Assembly (NCBI RefSeq): GCF_001263415.1
Contig: NZ_LGTE01000013.1
Span: 32,628 to 96,627 of the forward strand
Length of the DNA stretch: 64,000 nucleotides
Direction of reading: 5' to 3'
From: Thermincola ferriacetica
GTDB lineage: Bacteria > Bacillota > Thermincolia > Thermincolales > Thermincolaceae
This document shows, one piece after another, positions 1 through 10,100 of the stretch (positions are counted from its first letter, which is position 1; every line of letters starts with the position of its first letter). Made by a program: the position numbers and the translations under genes. The notes beneath the pieces are model-generated. The model was not told the DNA's origin. It made no database searches and saw nothing but the letters and a program-made list of their open reading frames with translations.

Positions 1-2
1 GT

Positions 3-470
3 GTTGATGCAAGGGGTAATATTTATATAGGTGATTTATCGGGCAACAAAGTTATTGTTTTAGATGCGACGGGAAAGCTGATCAGGACAGTTGGGAATGT
101 ACAATACCCCCATGGAATAGCTCTTGATGAGAAGAATAACCGATTATATGTAGCCAGCGCCGGGACCGGAAATATAAAGGTATTTCCATTAACCGAGAAC
201 AAAAAAGAAGATAACAATGCGCCTGAATTTTCCGGATTGGGTTTAGTCAGGGGGATAGATGTGGACGAGCACGGAAACCTTTATGTGGTAGACAGTATTG
301 CAGGTATGGTGAGGACCTTTGATTTTAACGGCAAACCAGGGTTGTCATTTGGGGGGAGCGGTAATGACGATGGCAGTATGTTGTACCCTAACGGAATAGA
401 TGTCGGTGAAGACGGCAGAGTATATGTTGCTGATTGGGGGAACAACAGGATTGTTGTTTGGGGTAATTAA
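3..470 (+). CDS. NHL-repeat beta-propeller protein, C-terminal part
   Basis: The reading frame is open from the first complete codon of the window, so this is the C-terminal 155 residues of a longer protein. It shows successive NHL/propeller blades: units of the type P-x-G-I-x-(L/V)-D followed by G-N-(L/I)-Y-(V/I)-x-D and N-(R/K)-(I/V)-x-V, ending with VYVADWGNNRIVVWGN. Such six-bladed propellers mediate binding outside the membrane. It is the first of three NHL proteins here, each directly followed by a multiheme cytochrome, so a partner or scaffold role for the adjacent cytochrome is inferred. Membrane anchoring cannot be judged because the N-terminus lies outside the window. Confidence 0.8.
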   Translation, partial: VDARGNIYIGDLSGNKVIVLDATGKLIRTVGNVQYPHGIALDEKNNRLYVASAGTGNIKVFPLTENKKEDNNAPEFSGLGLVRGIDVDEHGNLYVVDSIAGMVRTFDFNGKPGLSFGGSGNDDGSMLYPNGIDVGEDGRVYVADWGNNRIVVWGN

Positions 471-490
471 ATCTAAAGTGGGTCGGTATT

Positions 491-1819
491 ATGCTTGGGA
501 GCACGGAGCAAAACGTAAATTTAAGCAAAACTCCAGTAAAAGGGATAAAAATAGACTTGCTGAAGGCAGTTCTATCGGTTGCCGGATTGCTCTTTGGAAT
601 TTTTGGCATGATTGGCCTGAGTATACACAGTGCATATGCTGGTGCAGATTCGCCGGAGGCCTATGTGCGATATGAAAACAATGGTTCTTTTGTAGCCATT
701 ACCGTCTACTGGGATGATACGGGCGGTGGGTCCTCAATTTCATGGGCGAACGATGTGACTGTCAGCGGGACGGCCCTGAACTGGCAGACCGGACTGACAT
801 TAAGGGGACAGGGGACAGCCGCTGCCTCTGCCACGCTTAGTAACGGGGAAAAGTATAAGAACTATTATTTTAAATTAACTAAAGGTGGCAAGTCTTCCAT
901 CATCCGGGCTTTTCCCGTTGATTTCGATGCAAGCGCCGGCCCCCGTTACCAAAATGATTATGCGCACGGGAATTATCAACCTGGAACGGCCATGTGCGCA
1001 GCCTGCCATGTCACTCACGCCGGGTTAAAGGCATATCTGTTAACACAAGCCACCTATTATGAACTTTGCCTTTTCTGTCACGGCACGGCAGCCACACAAA
1101 GCAAATATGATGTGCAGTCAGGAAAGGTAAAAACTGCAGACGGTTGGAAAGATTCTTTGGCCGGGCCCATCGGAACCGATTATGGCACATCCAAGCATAA
1201 TGTCGATGACCGGTCCAATGTAGACACGACCGTGTACGGCAGTGCGCCCGGAAAAATCCTGACTTTTACATGCCTATCATGTCATAAAGCACATGGCGGT
1301 ACAAATGATAATTATCGCTTGCTGCGCGATGTCATCTACCCATCCAACGATAAGTTTATAGCTACTACTGTCAGTTATACGGCATATGCTGTAGTGAAGG
1401 ATCAGACTGTCGGAGAAGAGGTTTATATGGTGTCGGGGAATACGGAATTTTGTACTGCCTGCCACCTGGATTATGATGACGGCAATGCAAAAGAGCGGGG
1501 CGGAACTTATTCCATGTATTACCGGCACCCGGTGACGGTTGGCAGTAAAGTTTACAGTGTTTACAGTACCTCCCCCCCAAAAAACCTTTATCCTAAACCG
1601 GGGGATAAACTTCCCCTGCAAGCCAGTGCCTCCAGCGAGAGCATTGGCGCAGATAAACGAACTGCAGTAGTTTGCAGTACCTGCCATTATGCACACGGTA
1701 CATACAAACAGTTCAACGTGGGTTATCCCAGACCGGGCAGCACAAGGGAATGGGTGACCAATCAGAAAATGCTGCGATTGGATAATTATGCGGTTTGTGA
1801 ATCCTGCCACAAAAAATAG
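491..1819 (+). CDS. Secreted hexaheme c-type cytochrome
   Basis: A 442-residue protein with an N-terminal hydrophobic segment (about residues 25-50, ending near SAYAGA) that looks like a signal peptide or anchor. Six CXXCH haem-binding motifs lie at about residues 169, 193, 261, 321, 395 and 436, the last followed only by KK. The first 160 residues carry no haem motif and look like a beta-rich domain. The order of haem motifs and the CExCHKK ending match the C-terminal part of the cytochrome at 2862-6218, so the two share a six-haem module. Location is inferred to be the outer face of the membrane or the wall; substrate unknown. The ATG at 491 has only a weak ribosome binding site, so the exact start is uncertain. 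Confidence 0.85.
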   Translation: MLGSTEQNVNLSKTPVKGIKIDLLKAVLSVAGLLFGIFGMIGLSIHSAYAGADSPEAYVRYENNGSFVAITVYWDDTGGGSSISWANDVTVSGTALNWQTGLTLRGQGTAAASATLSNGEKYKNYYFKLTKGGKSSIIRAFPVDFDASAGPRYQNDYAHGNYQPGTAMCAACHVTHAGLKAYLLTQATYYELCLFCHGTAATQSKYDVQSGKVKTADGWKDSLAGPIGTDYGTSKHNVDDRSNVDTTVYGSAPGKILTFTCLSCHKAHGGTNDNYRLLRDVIYPSNDKFIATTVSYTAYAVVKDQTVGEEVYMVSGNTEFCTACHLDYDDGNAKERGGTYSMYYRHPVTVGSKVYSVYSTSPPKNLYPKPGDKLPLQASASSESIGADKRTAVVCSTCHYAHGTYKQFNVGYPRPGSTREWVTNQKMLRLDNYAVCESCHKK

Positions 1820-1899
1820 GCGTTGTGGAATTTTCACTCTTTGCCGGGCTGAAAAGAAAATGGAGGAGAGAACGGGTTGCAGCAGGGCAGGTGATAAAG

Positions 1900-2841
1900 A
1901 TGAAGGTCAAACATTTGTTGCTTATAATACTGGTATTATTGATTGTTGCGTTTTTGGGCTTTGCTTACCTGTTTTACAGGGAGCAGCAGGATAACCTGAA
2001 GTTTCAGTCGGTGGCTGTAAACCAGGAGAATAAAATAATCTATTATGGCCCACAGGAGGACCCCTTTTCGTGGCCGGTGGGAATCGCAGTTCATAAAGGC
2101 CAAATTTATATAGCCGATGCTAACCGGCACAGGATCAGGATTTTTACACCTGAGTGGCGTCTGGTCAAAAATATCGGACATTATGGAAAGAAAAAAGGGG
2201 AACTGGGCTATCCCGTAGGGATTGCTGTAAATTCTGAAGGAGAAATATTTGTATCAGAAGTTGTTAATAACCGAATTCAGGTATTTTCACCGGAGGGCGC
2301 TTTCAAATCATTTTTCCCGCAAAGGAAAGTAGATATCAAGAGCCCAACGGCTATTGCTATAGATAAGAGTGATAATGTGCTGGTCTTTGACCGGGGAGAT
2401 CACTTTATCAAGGTCTTCGACCGGACCGGAAAACTGCTTTTCAAATTCGGCGGCCCGGGCAGCAGTCCGGGTCAACTTAAGTTTGCCATGGGGATTGCTG
2501 TTTTGCCCAATGGGAATATTTGCGTTTCGGATTCCGGTAACCGGCGCATACAATTTTTTGACAAGCAAGGCAAGTTCCTGGCTCAGTTCGCAGGTGGAAC
2601 GGATGGCCTTAACGGGTTTGCCTTACCAAGGGGCATAGCCGCCATAAATAATGAAAAGGTAGCGGTTGTAGATGCCCTTGCACGGCGTGTATTAGAAATA
2701 AGCCGTAAAAAAGATGCCTGGGAATCAAAAATTTTAGGAAAGGACTTTGTAGTACCTGATGGGGCGTTTTATGCCGATGGCAGATTATATGTTGCCGACC
2801 GCGGCGATAACAGTGTTGCTGTAATTGGGAGAGTCAGATAG
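1900..2841 (+). CDS. Membrane-anchored NHL-repeat propeller protein
   Basis: A 313-residue protein with a single N-terminal membrane segment (about residues 5-25) and then five to six NHL blades (for example IYIADANRHRIRIF, IFVSEVVNNRIQVF, ICVSDSGNRRIQFF). The frame is open upstream to a GTG at 1825, but ATG 1900 follows AGGTGAT, which fits the extended anti-Shine-Dalgarno sequence, and puts the hydrophobic anchor at the N-terminus. It sits between two multiheme cytochrome genes on the same strand and is probably co-transcribed. NHL propellers are binding platforms. A role in docking cytochromes or surface substrates is inferred from position only. Confidence 0.82.
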   Translation: MKVKHLLLIILVLLIVAFLGFAYLFYREQQDNLKFQSVAVNQENKIIYYGPQEDPFSWPVGIAVHKGQIYIADANRHRIRIFTPEWRLVKNIGHYGKKKGELGYPVGIAVNSEGEIFVSEVVNNRIQVFSPEGAFKSFFPQRKVDIKSPTAIAIDKSDNVLVFDRGDHFIKVFDRTGKLLFKFGGPGSSPGQLKFAMGIAVLPNGNICVSDSGNRRIQFFDKQGKFLAQFAGGTDGLNGFALPRGIAAINNEKVAVVDALARRVLEISRKKDAWESKILGKDFVVPDGAFYADGRLYVADRGDNSVAVIGRVR

Positions 2842-2861
2842 ACTGGCAAGGCGGGATACTT

Positions 2862-5800
2862 ATGAGAATAACGGTAACGACAACCGGGAAAAAATTAAAC
2901 TACCGCAAGTTTGGCAAGCGTATTGGATTATTGGCCTTAGTTATCGTCACTGCCGTTGCTGCCTTTTTCTATTTCAACAGCAGCACCGTAGCTGTAACAT
3001 CGAAGCCAACAGTATATATTGTAGATGTAGATTACGCTGCTAATTCTTCCGGCGACCGTATGAGAAGCTACCTTACCAGTCAGGGATATACTGTTAACTG
3101 GGTGAATGCAACTACTACTTTACCTTCTCATGCAGAGGCTAATGGCTATGATGTCATTATCTTTAGCACAGGCGATTTAGGTACAACTAGTTTGAACGAT
3201 ACAGATTTGCAGTGGGTTTATGACCAGTTGAACGACCCGGCCAACAATCACAGGGTTATTGTGGAGGGTGATGCTCTGCCCTCGGAAATAAATGGCAGTG
3301 CTAACTCCGCAACATTTCGTGCCGGTATTTTACATGCTACTGCCATTGGATCACTTCAGACCAATTCAACCTATACTTTTAACAGACTGAACAGTACTCA
3401 TTATGTGGTTTCAGGCGGCGGTGCCGGAGGCACGGGAATTAACATTTCTGGTACCAACCCAACTTATTCTAATTTTACAACTAATGATTTCAGACCTATT
3501 ACGGAAGATGCTAACAGTACACCCCTTTACAAATATTCTACAACCACAACGCAGCCATATACCGTTCTGTCCGCCTGGGAGGGAACCAACAGGGCTTCAA
3601 GGTCTGTTGTCATGAGCTTTCTTTGGTATAACGGCACCCAGGGAATCACCACCCAGTCATGGCGTGAAGGTTTGCTCAAAAATTCCGTGGACTGGGTCGG
3701 CGAGTTTATGGAGGCGTCTTTTACATCGATGGCGCCTGCGAATGTCAACCCCGGTACAACGGGGGTACAAATGGGTCGCTTGTTTTTACAGAACAATATT
3801 AGCGGGGAAAACACGACCCTGACAGGTTTCAGCGTGCAGCAGACGGGAACGGCGACCAAAGACAGCAATGTAACTACCGTGAAAATATACGCTGACGCCA
3901 ATAATGATGGAACTATTGATACCCCGTCCACTCCTTTGGCAACGGCCAATTTTTCCGGTGGTACTGCTACCTTCAGCGGCCTTAATTTTACCGTGGATTC
4001 AACAGGGAAATCTATAATCATAACCTATGATGTTGCTGCTGGGGCCGAACAGACCAAGAGTCTGCGGTTAAAGGTACTTACCAATACATTTACAAACCAG
4101 GAAGGATCTTTGATCAAGACAATAGGTACCTTTGAATCCAATGCCACCCTTATCAACGATATTACTCCTCCTTCCGTACCCCAGGGAGTCTATACTACCA
4201 ATCTGGGAACGGGAACCGGTCTAAAAATCAGTTGGAGCCCCAATACTGAACCAGACCTGTCCGGCTATAAAATTTATAGAGACACTTCCCCTACAGGAAG
4301 TTTCAATACCCTGGTGGGGAGCGTACCTGCCGGGACTACAAATATTACCGATAGTGGGCTTACGGAGTTTACCCGTTATTATTATAAAGTTACTGCTTAT
4401 GATACCAGCAGCAACGAATCTGATAAAGCCAGTTCCACGGCTGTAGTCGGTATACCGAACAGACCGCCGGCTACTCCGGCGGGTTTAAATGTAACAGATC
4501 CTGCCGTTGGCCGGACCCTGATAGTTTCCTGGAGCGCTGTTACGGACGAACCGCTTGATCCTTTCAACGGCAATACTCCGGATTTAGCGGGATATAACCT
4601 TTATGTTGCCGGCGATCCGGCCGGGCCTTACGGAAAAGTTAATGCTACTCCGATTACTGATACTACATACACCCATATAGGTTTAAAGGATGGAAACACC
4701 TATTATTATAAGGTAGCTGCCGTGGACCGGTATGGGGCGGAGTCTGTTTTATCGGCAGCAGTTAGCGGTACCCCATCGGATAGCACACCGCCGCAGATAA
4801 CAAGTGTATATCCGGCGGAAGGCCAGGATTTGGTGCCGCGGAACATAATTGTTAAAGTAACTTTTGATGATCCCCTGGACCCGGCTTCAGTCAATTCGGC
4901 AGTTTTAAGGATTGTCGATCAAAATAACCTGCCCGTTCCGGGCACAGTTTCTTATGATGCCATTAACGGGCAGATTAGGTTTACTTTTGATTCCGTACTT
5001 CCGGCAGCCGGTTCATTCAAGGCAATTCTTGACGGAACTGCGCCTGACGGAGTTAAAAATGCCGCCGGTCTGTATCTTGGTTTTGATAAGGAATGGACAT
5101 TTGGCACTTTAATTAACCCGCATGCTAATTTTACAACAAATACAACATTGTGCGGTTATTGTCATTCGGCCCATTCAGCGACAGGCGTAAATATTATCCG
5201 GGCGCCGAAGATTATTGATTTGTGCCTTTTATGCCACGATGGTACGGGTAGCAGTTACGATGTTAAAGCAGGCATCTATTTTAACGGGGATGTACCAACT
5301 CCTTTGTTATCGGGCGGGTATGACCTGGCTATGGGCAGCACATCTACCCACTTTACCGATTTGGCCAACTCCGTATTCGGCGGTTCGGCTGACCCGATGA
5401 CCGTTGACTGCAACAACTGCCATGAACCGCACGGTACATCTAATTACCGCAACTTACGGACGACCGTGAACGGCCGGCAGGTTACCGTTACCGGTGTTGT
5501 TTACGGTCCGGCTTATGCCGTCAAAACAACTTCCGGTCGGGAAGTGGCCACTTACGTGTATGGCTTTAACGATTTTTGCGGCGCCTGTCACTTTGATTAC
5601 CTTGTCTACAACTCAGAAAATACAGCCGACAAGGTAATCAACTGGCGCCACAGGGTAGGCGTAGGTATGACAGGCGGGTCGCCGGGAGGGGATTTTGTGG
5701 TCAGTTACCCGGCGCCGGGGCTTTATACCACGTTGCCTACCGAAGGCGCGCCTACAGGAGCGAATTTGACCAATTATGAAATTTTAGACGGCGGGTCCCT

Positions 5801-6218
5801 GGGACCGGCTACCTATAATTATATTGTGACAGCCAGGAATGCAGTCGGGGAATCGGTTTACGGCAGCATATTACAAGTAACAAACGGTGCAGCCGGGCAA
5901 AAAATCAAGATTTTCTGGGAGCCTATTACCAATGCATACAAATACAGAATATACCGGTATGTTGGGCCATTAGATGTGAAAAAAGCTGATGTCAGCAAGT
6001 TTAGCTTCCTGGCCGAAGTAGGGGATGCCCCCACCAGTTTCGTTGATGATGGCAGTTATACACCCGATGTGGCCGTACATCCGCCTACTACCTCCAATGC
6101 AAAAATAAACTGCCTTACCTGTCATTACTCCCATGGAACAACGGCTGTAGCAGACGGACCTACCCGGTTAAGGAGGCTGGATTACAATGGAGTCTGTGAG
6201 GATTGCCATAAAAAATAA
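2862..6218 (+). CDS. Large surface multiheme cytochrome with FN3 and Big_5-like domains (6 hemes)
   Basis: A 1118-residue protein. A membrane or signal segment lies at about residues 19-40. It is followed by an alpha/beta domain resembling glutamine-amidotransferase-like folds (about 48-290, with YDVIIFSTG), a beta domain, two or three fibronectin type III domains (about 430-640, motif YYYKVTAYD and YYYKVAAVD), and a bacterial Ig-like Big_5 type domain (about 645-755). The C-terminal haem part has six CXXCH motifs (CGYCH, CLLCH, CNNCH, CGACH, CLTCH, CEDCH), with an extra FN3-like insertion before the last two. The ending CEDCHKK parallels the cytochrome at 491-1819. The build suggests a surface-displayed electron carrier, with FN3 domains as spacers across the Gram-positive wall (inference). 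Confidence 0.87.
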   Translation: MRITVTTTGKKLNYRKFGKRIGLLALVIVTAVAAFFYFNSSTVAVTSKPTVYIVDVDYAANSSGDRMRSYLTSQGYTVNWVNATTTLPSHAEANGYDVIIFSTGDLGTTSLNDTDLQWVYDQLNDPANNHRVIVEGDALPSEINGSANSATFRAGILHATAIGSLQTNSTYTFNRLNSTHYVVSGGGAGGTGINISGTNPTYSNFTTNDFRPITEDANSTPLYKYSTTTTQPYTVLSAWEGTNRASRSVVMSFLWYNGTQGITTQSWREGLLKNSVDWVGEFMEASFTSMAPANVNPGTTGVQMGRLFLQNNISGENTTLTGFSVQQTGTATKDSNVTTVKIYADANNDGTIDTPSTPLATANFSGGTATFSGLNFTVDSTGKSIIITYDVAAGAEQTKSLRLKVLTNTFTNQEGSLIKTIGTFESNATLINDITPPSVPQGVYTTNLGTGTGLKISWSPNTEPDLSGYKIYRDTSPTGSFNTLVGSVPAGTTNITDSGLTEFTRYYYKVTAYDTSSNESDKASSTAVVGIPNRPPATPAGLNVTDPAVGRTLIVSWSAVTDEPLDPFNGNTPDLAGYNLYVAGDPAGPYGKVNATPITDTTYTHIGLKDGNTYYYKVAAVDRYGAESVLSAAVSGTPSDSTPPQITSVYPAEGQDLVPRNIIVKVTFDDPLDPASVNSAVLRIVDQNNLPVPGTVSYDAINGQIRFTFDSVLPAAGSFKAILDGTAPDGVKNAAGLYLGFDKEWTFGTLINPHANFTTNTTLCGYCHSAHSATGVNIIRAPKIIDLCLLCHDGTGSSYDVKAGIYFNGDVPTPLLSGGYDLAMGSTSTHFTDLANSVFGGSADPMTVDCNNCHEPHGTSNYRNLRTTVNGRQVTVTGVVYGPAYAVKTTSGREVATYVYGFNDFCGACHFDYLVYNSENTADKVINWRHRVGVGMTGGSPGGDFVVSYPAPGLYTTLPTEGAPTGANLTNYEILDGGSLGPATYNYIVTARNAVGESVYGSILQVTNGAAGQKIKIFWEPITNAYKYRIYRYVGPLDVKKADVSKFSFLAEVGDAPTSFVDDGSYTPDVAVHPPTTSNAKINCLTCHYSHGTTAVADGPTRLRRLDYNGVCEDCHKK

Positions 6219-6225
6219 GGCATAT

Positions 6226-7149
6226 ATGACAAGAAATTTCCTGTTTATCCTGACTGTCATGTTGCTGTCATTTCTTTTTACTATTGCTTACTGGGCTTAT
6301 TCCAGCCATATCGCCAGGGGAGCGCGGCTATCCACGGCCAAGGTGGTAAGCACCTCGGGCAAATATCGCCTGAACCGGCCGATGGGGATAACGGTAGACA
6401 AGGAGGGCAGGATATTTGTCGCCGATAGCGGCAACAACCGGGTTGTTGTATATAAGTTGGGGAGCTGGTTCAAAAAGATAATCGGTGGCCCTGACGGGAA
6501 AATGAAAACCCCGACTTCTGTGGCTTTATATAAAAACAGGCTTTATGTGGGAAGTTACGGGACCGGTGAAATACAGGTATACGACAAATCCGGCGAGTTG
6601 AAAGATTCTCTGCCGCACCAAAAAGACAGATTGAACCTGCCCGATATCAGAACGCTGGCCTTGACCGTTGATTCGCAGGGCAACCTTTATGCCAGTGATG
6701 CCAAGAGACAGCAAATCGCTGTTTTCGACCAGGAAGGGAATTTAAAGCTGATTTTTGGCAGACCCGGCTATTTTCCCGGAGAGCTGAGCTATGTTAACGG
6801 CCTGGCAGTGGATGAAGAAAACCGGCGCATTATAGCCTTGGATTCTAATAATTTACGATTGCTGTATTTTAATTTTGAAGGTAAGTTTCTTGATTACCTG
6901 CAACTGGACAAGATTGCGAAAGAGTTGTTCGTCGCGCCCAGGGGCTTAGCTTATGACCCCGAAAAAAAAGCGATTTACATAGCTGATACCCTGTCCGATA
7001 ATGTGGTTATTTTGAGCGAGCAGGGGAAGATTTTGGATAAATCAGGGAAAATAGGCTTGTCCTATCCTCATGGTCTTTTCCTGGGGCCGGATAAGTTTCT
7101 TTATATTACCAATAGGGAAAACTCTGATATTTACTTGCTGAATTCATAG
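6226..7149 (+). CDS. Membrane-anchored NHL-repeat propeller protein
   Basis: A 307-residue protein with one N-terminal membrane segment (FLFILTVMLLSFLF) and several NHL blades, for example IFVADSGNNRVVVY and IYIADTLSDNVVIL. The frame is open further upstream to an ATG at 6187 inside the preceding cytochrome gene. ATG 6226 lies eight bases after that gene's stop and behind an AAGG site, and it gives a sensible anchor, so it is preferred. This is the third NHL protein of the locus and it again directly precedes a multiheme cytochrome. The repeated pairing is the main functional clue. Confidence 0.82.
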   Translation: MTRNFLFILTVMLLSFLFTIAYWAYSSHIARGARLSTAKVVSTSGKYRLNRPMGITVDKEGRIFVADSGNNRVVVYKLGSWFKKIIGGPDGKMKTPTSVALYKNRLYVGSYGTGEIQVYDKSGELKDSLPHQKDRLNLPDIRTLALTVDSQGNLYASDAKRQQIAVFDQEGNLKLIFGRPGYFPGELSYVNGLAVDEENRRIIALDSNNLRLLYFNFEGKFLDYLQLDKIAKELFVAPRGLAYDPEKKAIYIADTLSDNVVILSEQGKILDKSGKIGLSYPHGLFLGPDKFLYITNRENSDIYLLNS

Positions 7150-7166
7150 TAAAGGAGGAAGCTGCT

Positions 7167-10100
7167 ATGGCCATGGTAACAATTACCCCAAATCGGGTCG
7201 GAAAAAAGAGAATCAGATATGGCATTAAAGCTACAGTGATTGTTCTAGCTGTTATTTTGGCTGTTTTTGGGGTAGTTTTCTCCTTTTTCTATGGCGAAAG
7301 CCAGGAAGTGAGGGCCGGTGTGACTGCTTCCAAAATACTGATTATTTCCAATGATGATACCTATTTACCGAGCAGTTACACCAAAGGGACGTCGGCAACG
7401 AACATGCAAAGCTTTTTGCAGGGACAGGGTTTTGTTGTTGATGTACACAGTGAAAAACTGAACGGGGCAGTAAACGCAAACTTTGTCACTATTGCTGATA
7501 ATTATGACCTGGTAATTTTTACTCAGGGTGTCGGTTACAGGTCCACGTCGAACAACGCTCCCGGTCTGGATGGAAACGATATAGCATTTTTAAAGGAATA
7601 TCTGAACCTGACCAATACGGTACCCGGTACAAGCAAAGCGAACCTGATTATTGAGGGTGAAGACATACTATATGATATGGGTCGGTCCGGTACATCAACA
7701 GACCAAAGGGATATTCTCGAAATCAACACATCCAGTTCCCGCGGCGACCGGGGCAGGATCACAGAGCTGCGGGTTTTGGATACCAACCATCCGGTCAACC
7801 AAGGGTTGGCCTCCTCAGCAACAACCAGTTATCAGACCAACTGGCAGGATTCCCTGGTGGCCACTACCGGGGCCAAAATAATCACCAACAGTATTATAGG
7901 CGGTAATACTTACGGCGCTATTAATACTTATGACGATGGAAAGGGAAACCGCCGGGTTTTTATGCCTTTTGCCTGGTATGCCAACAATAACAACCGGATT
8001 AATGACCAAACATGGCGTGAGATGTTATTGTTAAATGCCGTGAAATGGGTCGGGGAAAGAAAGGTGACTGTGACCAGTACAAATTTGGCCCCGGCGGACG
8101 TAATGCCGGGAGCTACCCAGGAGATGCTGAAGGTAACCCTTACCGCCGCCTGGGGAGATCCGGGAATCAGTGGTTTAACTATCAATGAAACGGGTTCGGC
8201 TGTGGCGGCCAGCGCTATTGCCAAGGTCATGGTTTATGATGATGCCAATAATAACGGGGTAATAGATACAGGGGAACAAAAACTAGGTGAGACAACAACC
8301 TGGACCGGCGAAAGTGCTACTGTGAATTTTTCCTCTCCTCTTGCTGTTGCTGACGGCACAAGTAAAAACCTGATCGTGGCTTATCAATTAAACAGTGGCA
8401 ACGTGGGTACTACTGTCGGAGCAAGCCTGGCTGACAGTAATGCAATTATCTTATACGCGCAGGATATACTGGCTAAAACTTACGGTACGTTTCCCCAGAG
8501 TTCCGGCAATACGTTAATTACCAGCGCCGGCACAGCGCAGATTATCTCTCCTTCCAACAATGCAACAATACACGGGAGTTACAATGTTATAGGTGTAACT
8601 TCCGGTGAATATTACCTGGAGTATTCGCCAGGATACAACAGCGCCGGGCCGTGGACCCAGATTAATTATGGCGCGGCTGCTGTCAATCACGGCAGCGTGG
8701 GTACGTGGAACACGACCGGTGTTACTGACGGAGCCTATACTTTAAGGCTTAGGGTAACTACAGGTACAGAAACAACGGTAAATGTAACGGTAGACAATAC
8801 AGCTCCGACTGTAACTTCCGGTCCTTCCGTTTCTGTTGGCAGCACCACCGCTACGGTGACATGGACAACTGACGAATCCTCGACTTCAGAAGTCGTCTAT
8901 AAACCGTTTTCCAGCGGCACATGGAGCACTATTACCAACAGCGCTTACGTATTGAACCATTCCGTTCAGTTAACGGGTCTGAACAGTGCCACTCAGTATG
9001 ATTTTTACATTAAATCTACCGATGCTACCGAAAACACTGTCACCACTCCCACCCAGAACTTTACCACCGAACAATTGGGTGCCATAGCGACCATAACTTC
9101 ACCGGCCATTGTGGGAGAGGTTATACCGCGTGTAGGCGGGATATTTGACATTACCGGTACCGCCAGAACAGACAGGCCTGGCGGGCGTGTGCAATGGTCT
9201 GTATATTATGGGGCAGGAACCAGCAGAAATTCTGTGACAACCTGGAACCTGCTGCATAATTCCACTACGCCTGTTACTAATGGGACGCTTTATTCCTGGG
9301 ACACAAATTCGCTGGCCAACGGTTCCTATGTGTTAAAACTGGTAACTGTAGACCCCGACTTGACAGGAAGCACAGCTTCCATGGAGGCCTATGTGGAGGT
9401 AATTGTTGATAATACGCCCCCTGTTATTTCCAATGTACATGTGATAAGTGTAAGTAATATTTCTGCCGATATAGCGTGGAGCGTCAATAAAAGTACCAAT
9501 GGACAGGTATCATATGGCAAATCACCGGGAGCTTATTCAAATACAGTACAGGATGATAATAATGATAACCAGGTCTTTTTATCCGGTTTAACACCGAACA
9601 CAACCTATTACTTCAGGGTAACAGTAAATGATACGGCAGGGCATGTAGTGAATTCCGGTGAATATACTTTTACCACTTCCAATGTTAATGACACCACTGT
9701 GCCGGCTACTGTATATAACTTACGGGCTACTGGGCGTACTGATACAACAGTGGACCTCGCATGGAGTGCGGCAGTCGATAACACCGGTATTTCTTCGTAT
9801 AATATTTACCGCAGTATCGATGGTACCAACTTTACAAAAGTGGCAACCATATCCGGAGCCGTAACGCATTATACCGATACGGGTTTAAATGCCAGTACTG
9901 AATACTGGTACAGGGCTACAGCCACTGACCTGGCAGGTAATGAGTCACTGCCTTCCGAATCTATCAAAGTTCCCACGGTTGCTCAGTTCCGGGTCAACCC
10001 CCATGGCTCTTACCCGAAACTGACCAATATGTGCAGCAAATGCCATACCACGCACCGGGGAAAAAAATCCATGCTGTTCAATGACACCCAGGAGCAGAAG

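Noticed and set aside
1277..1837. A 186-codon minus-strand open frame over the hexaheme cytochrome
   Set aside because: It is a shadow of the CXXCH-bearing plus-strand gene, without ribosome binding site or plausible protein features.
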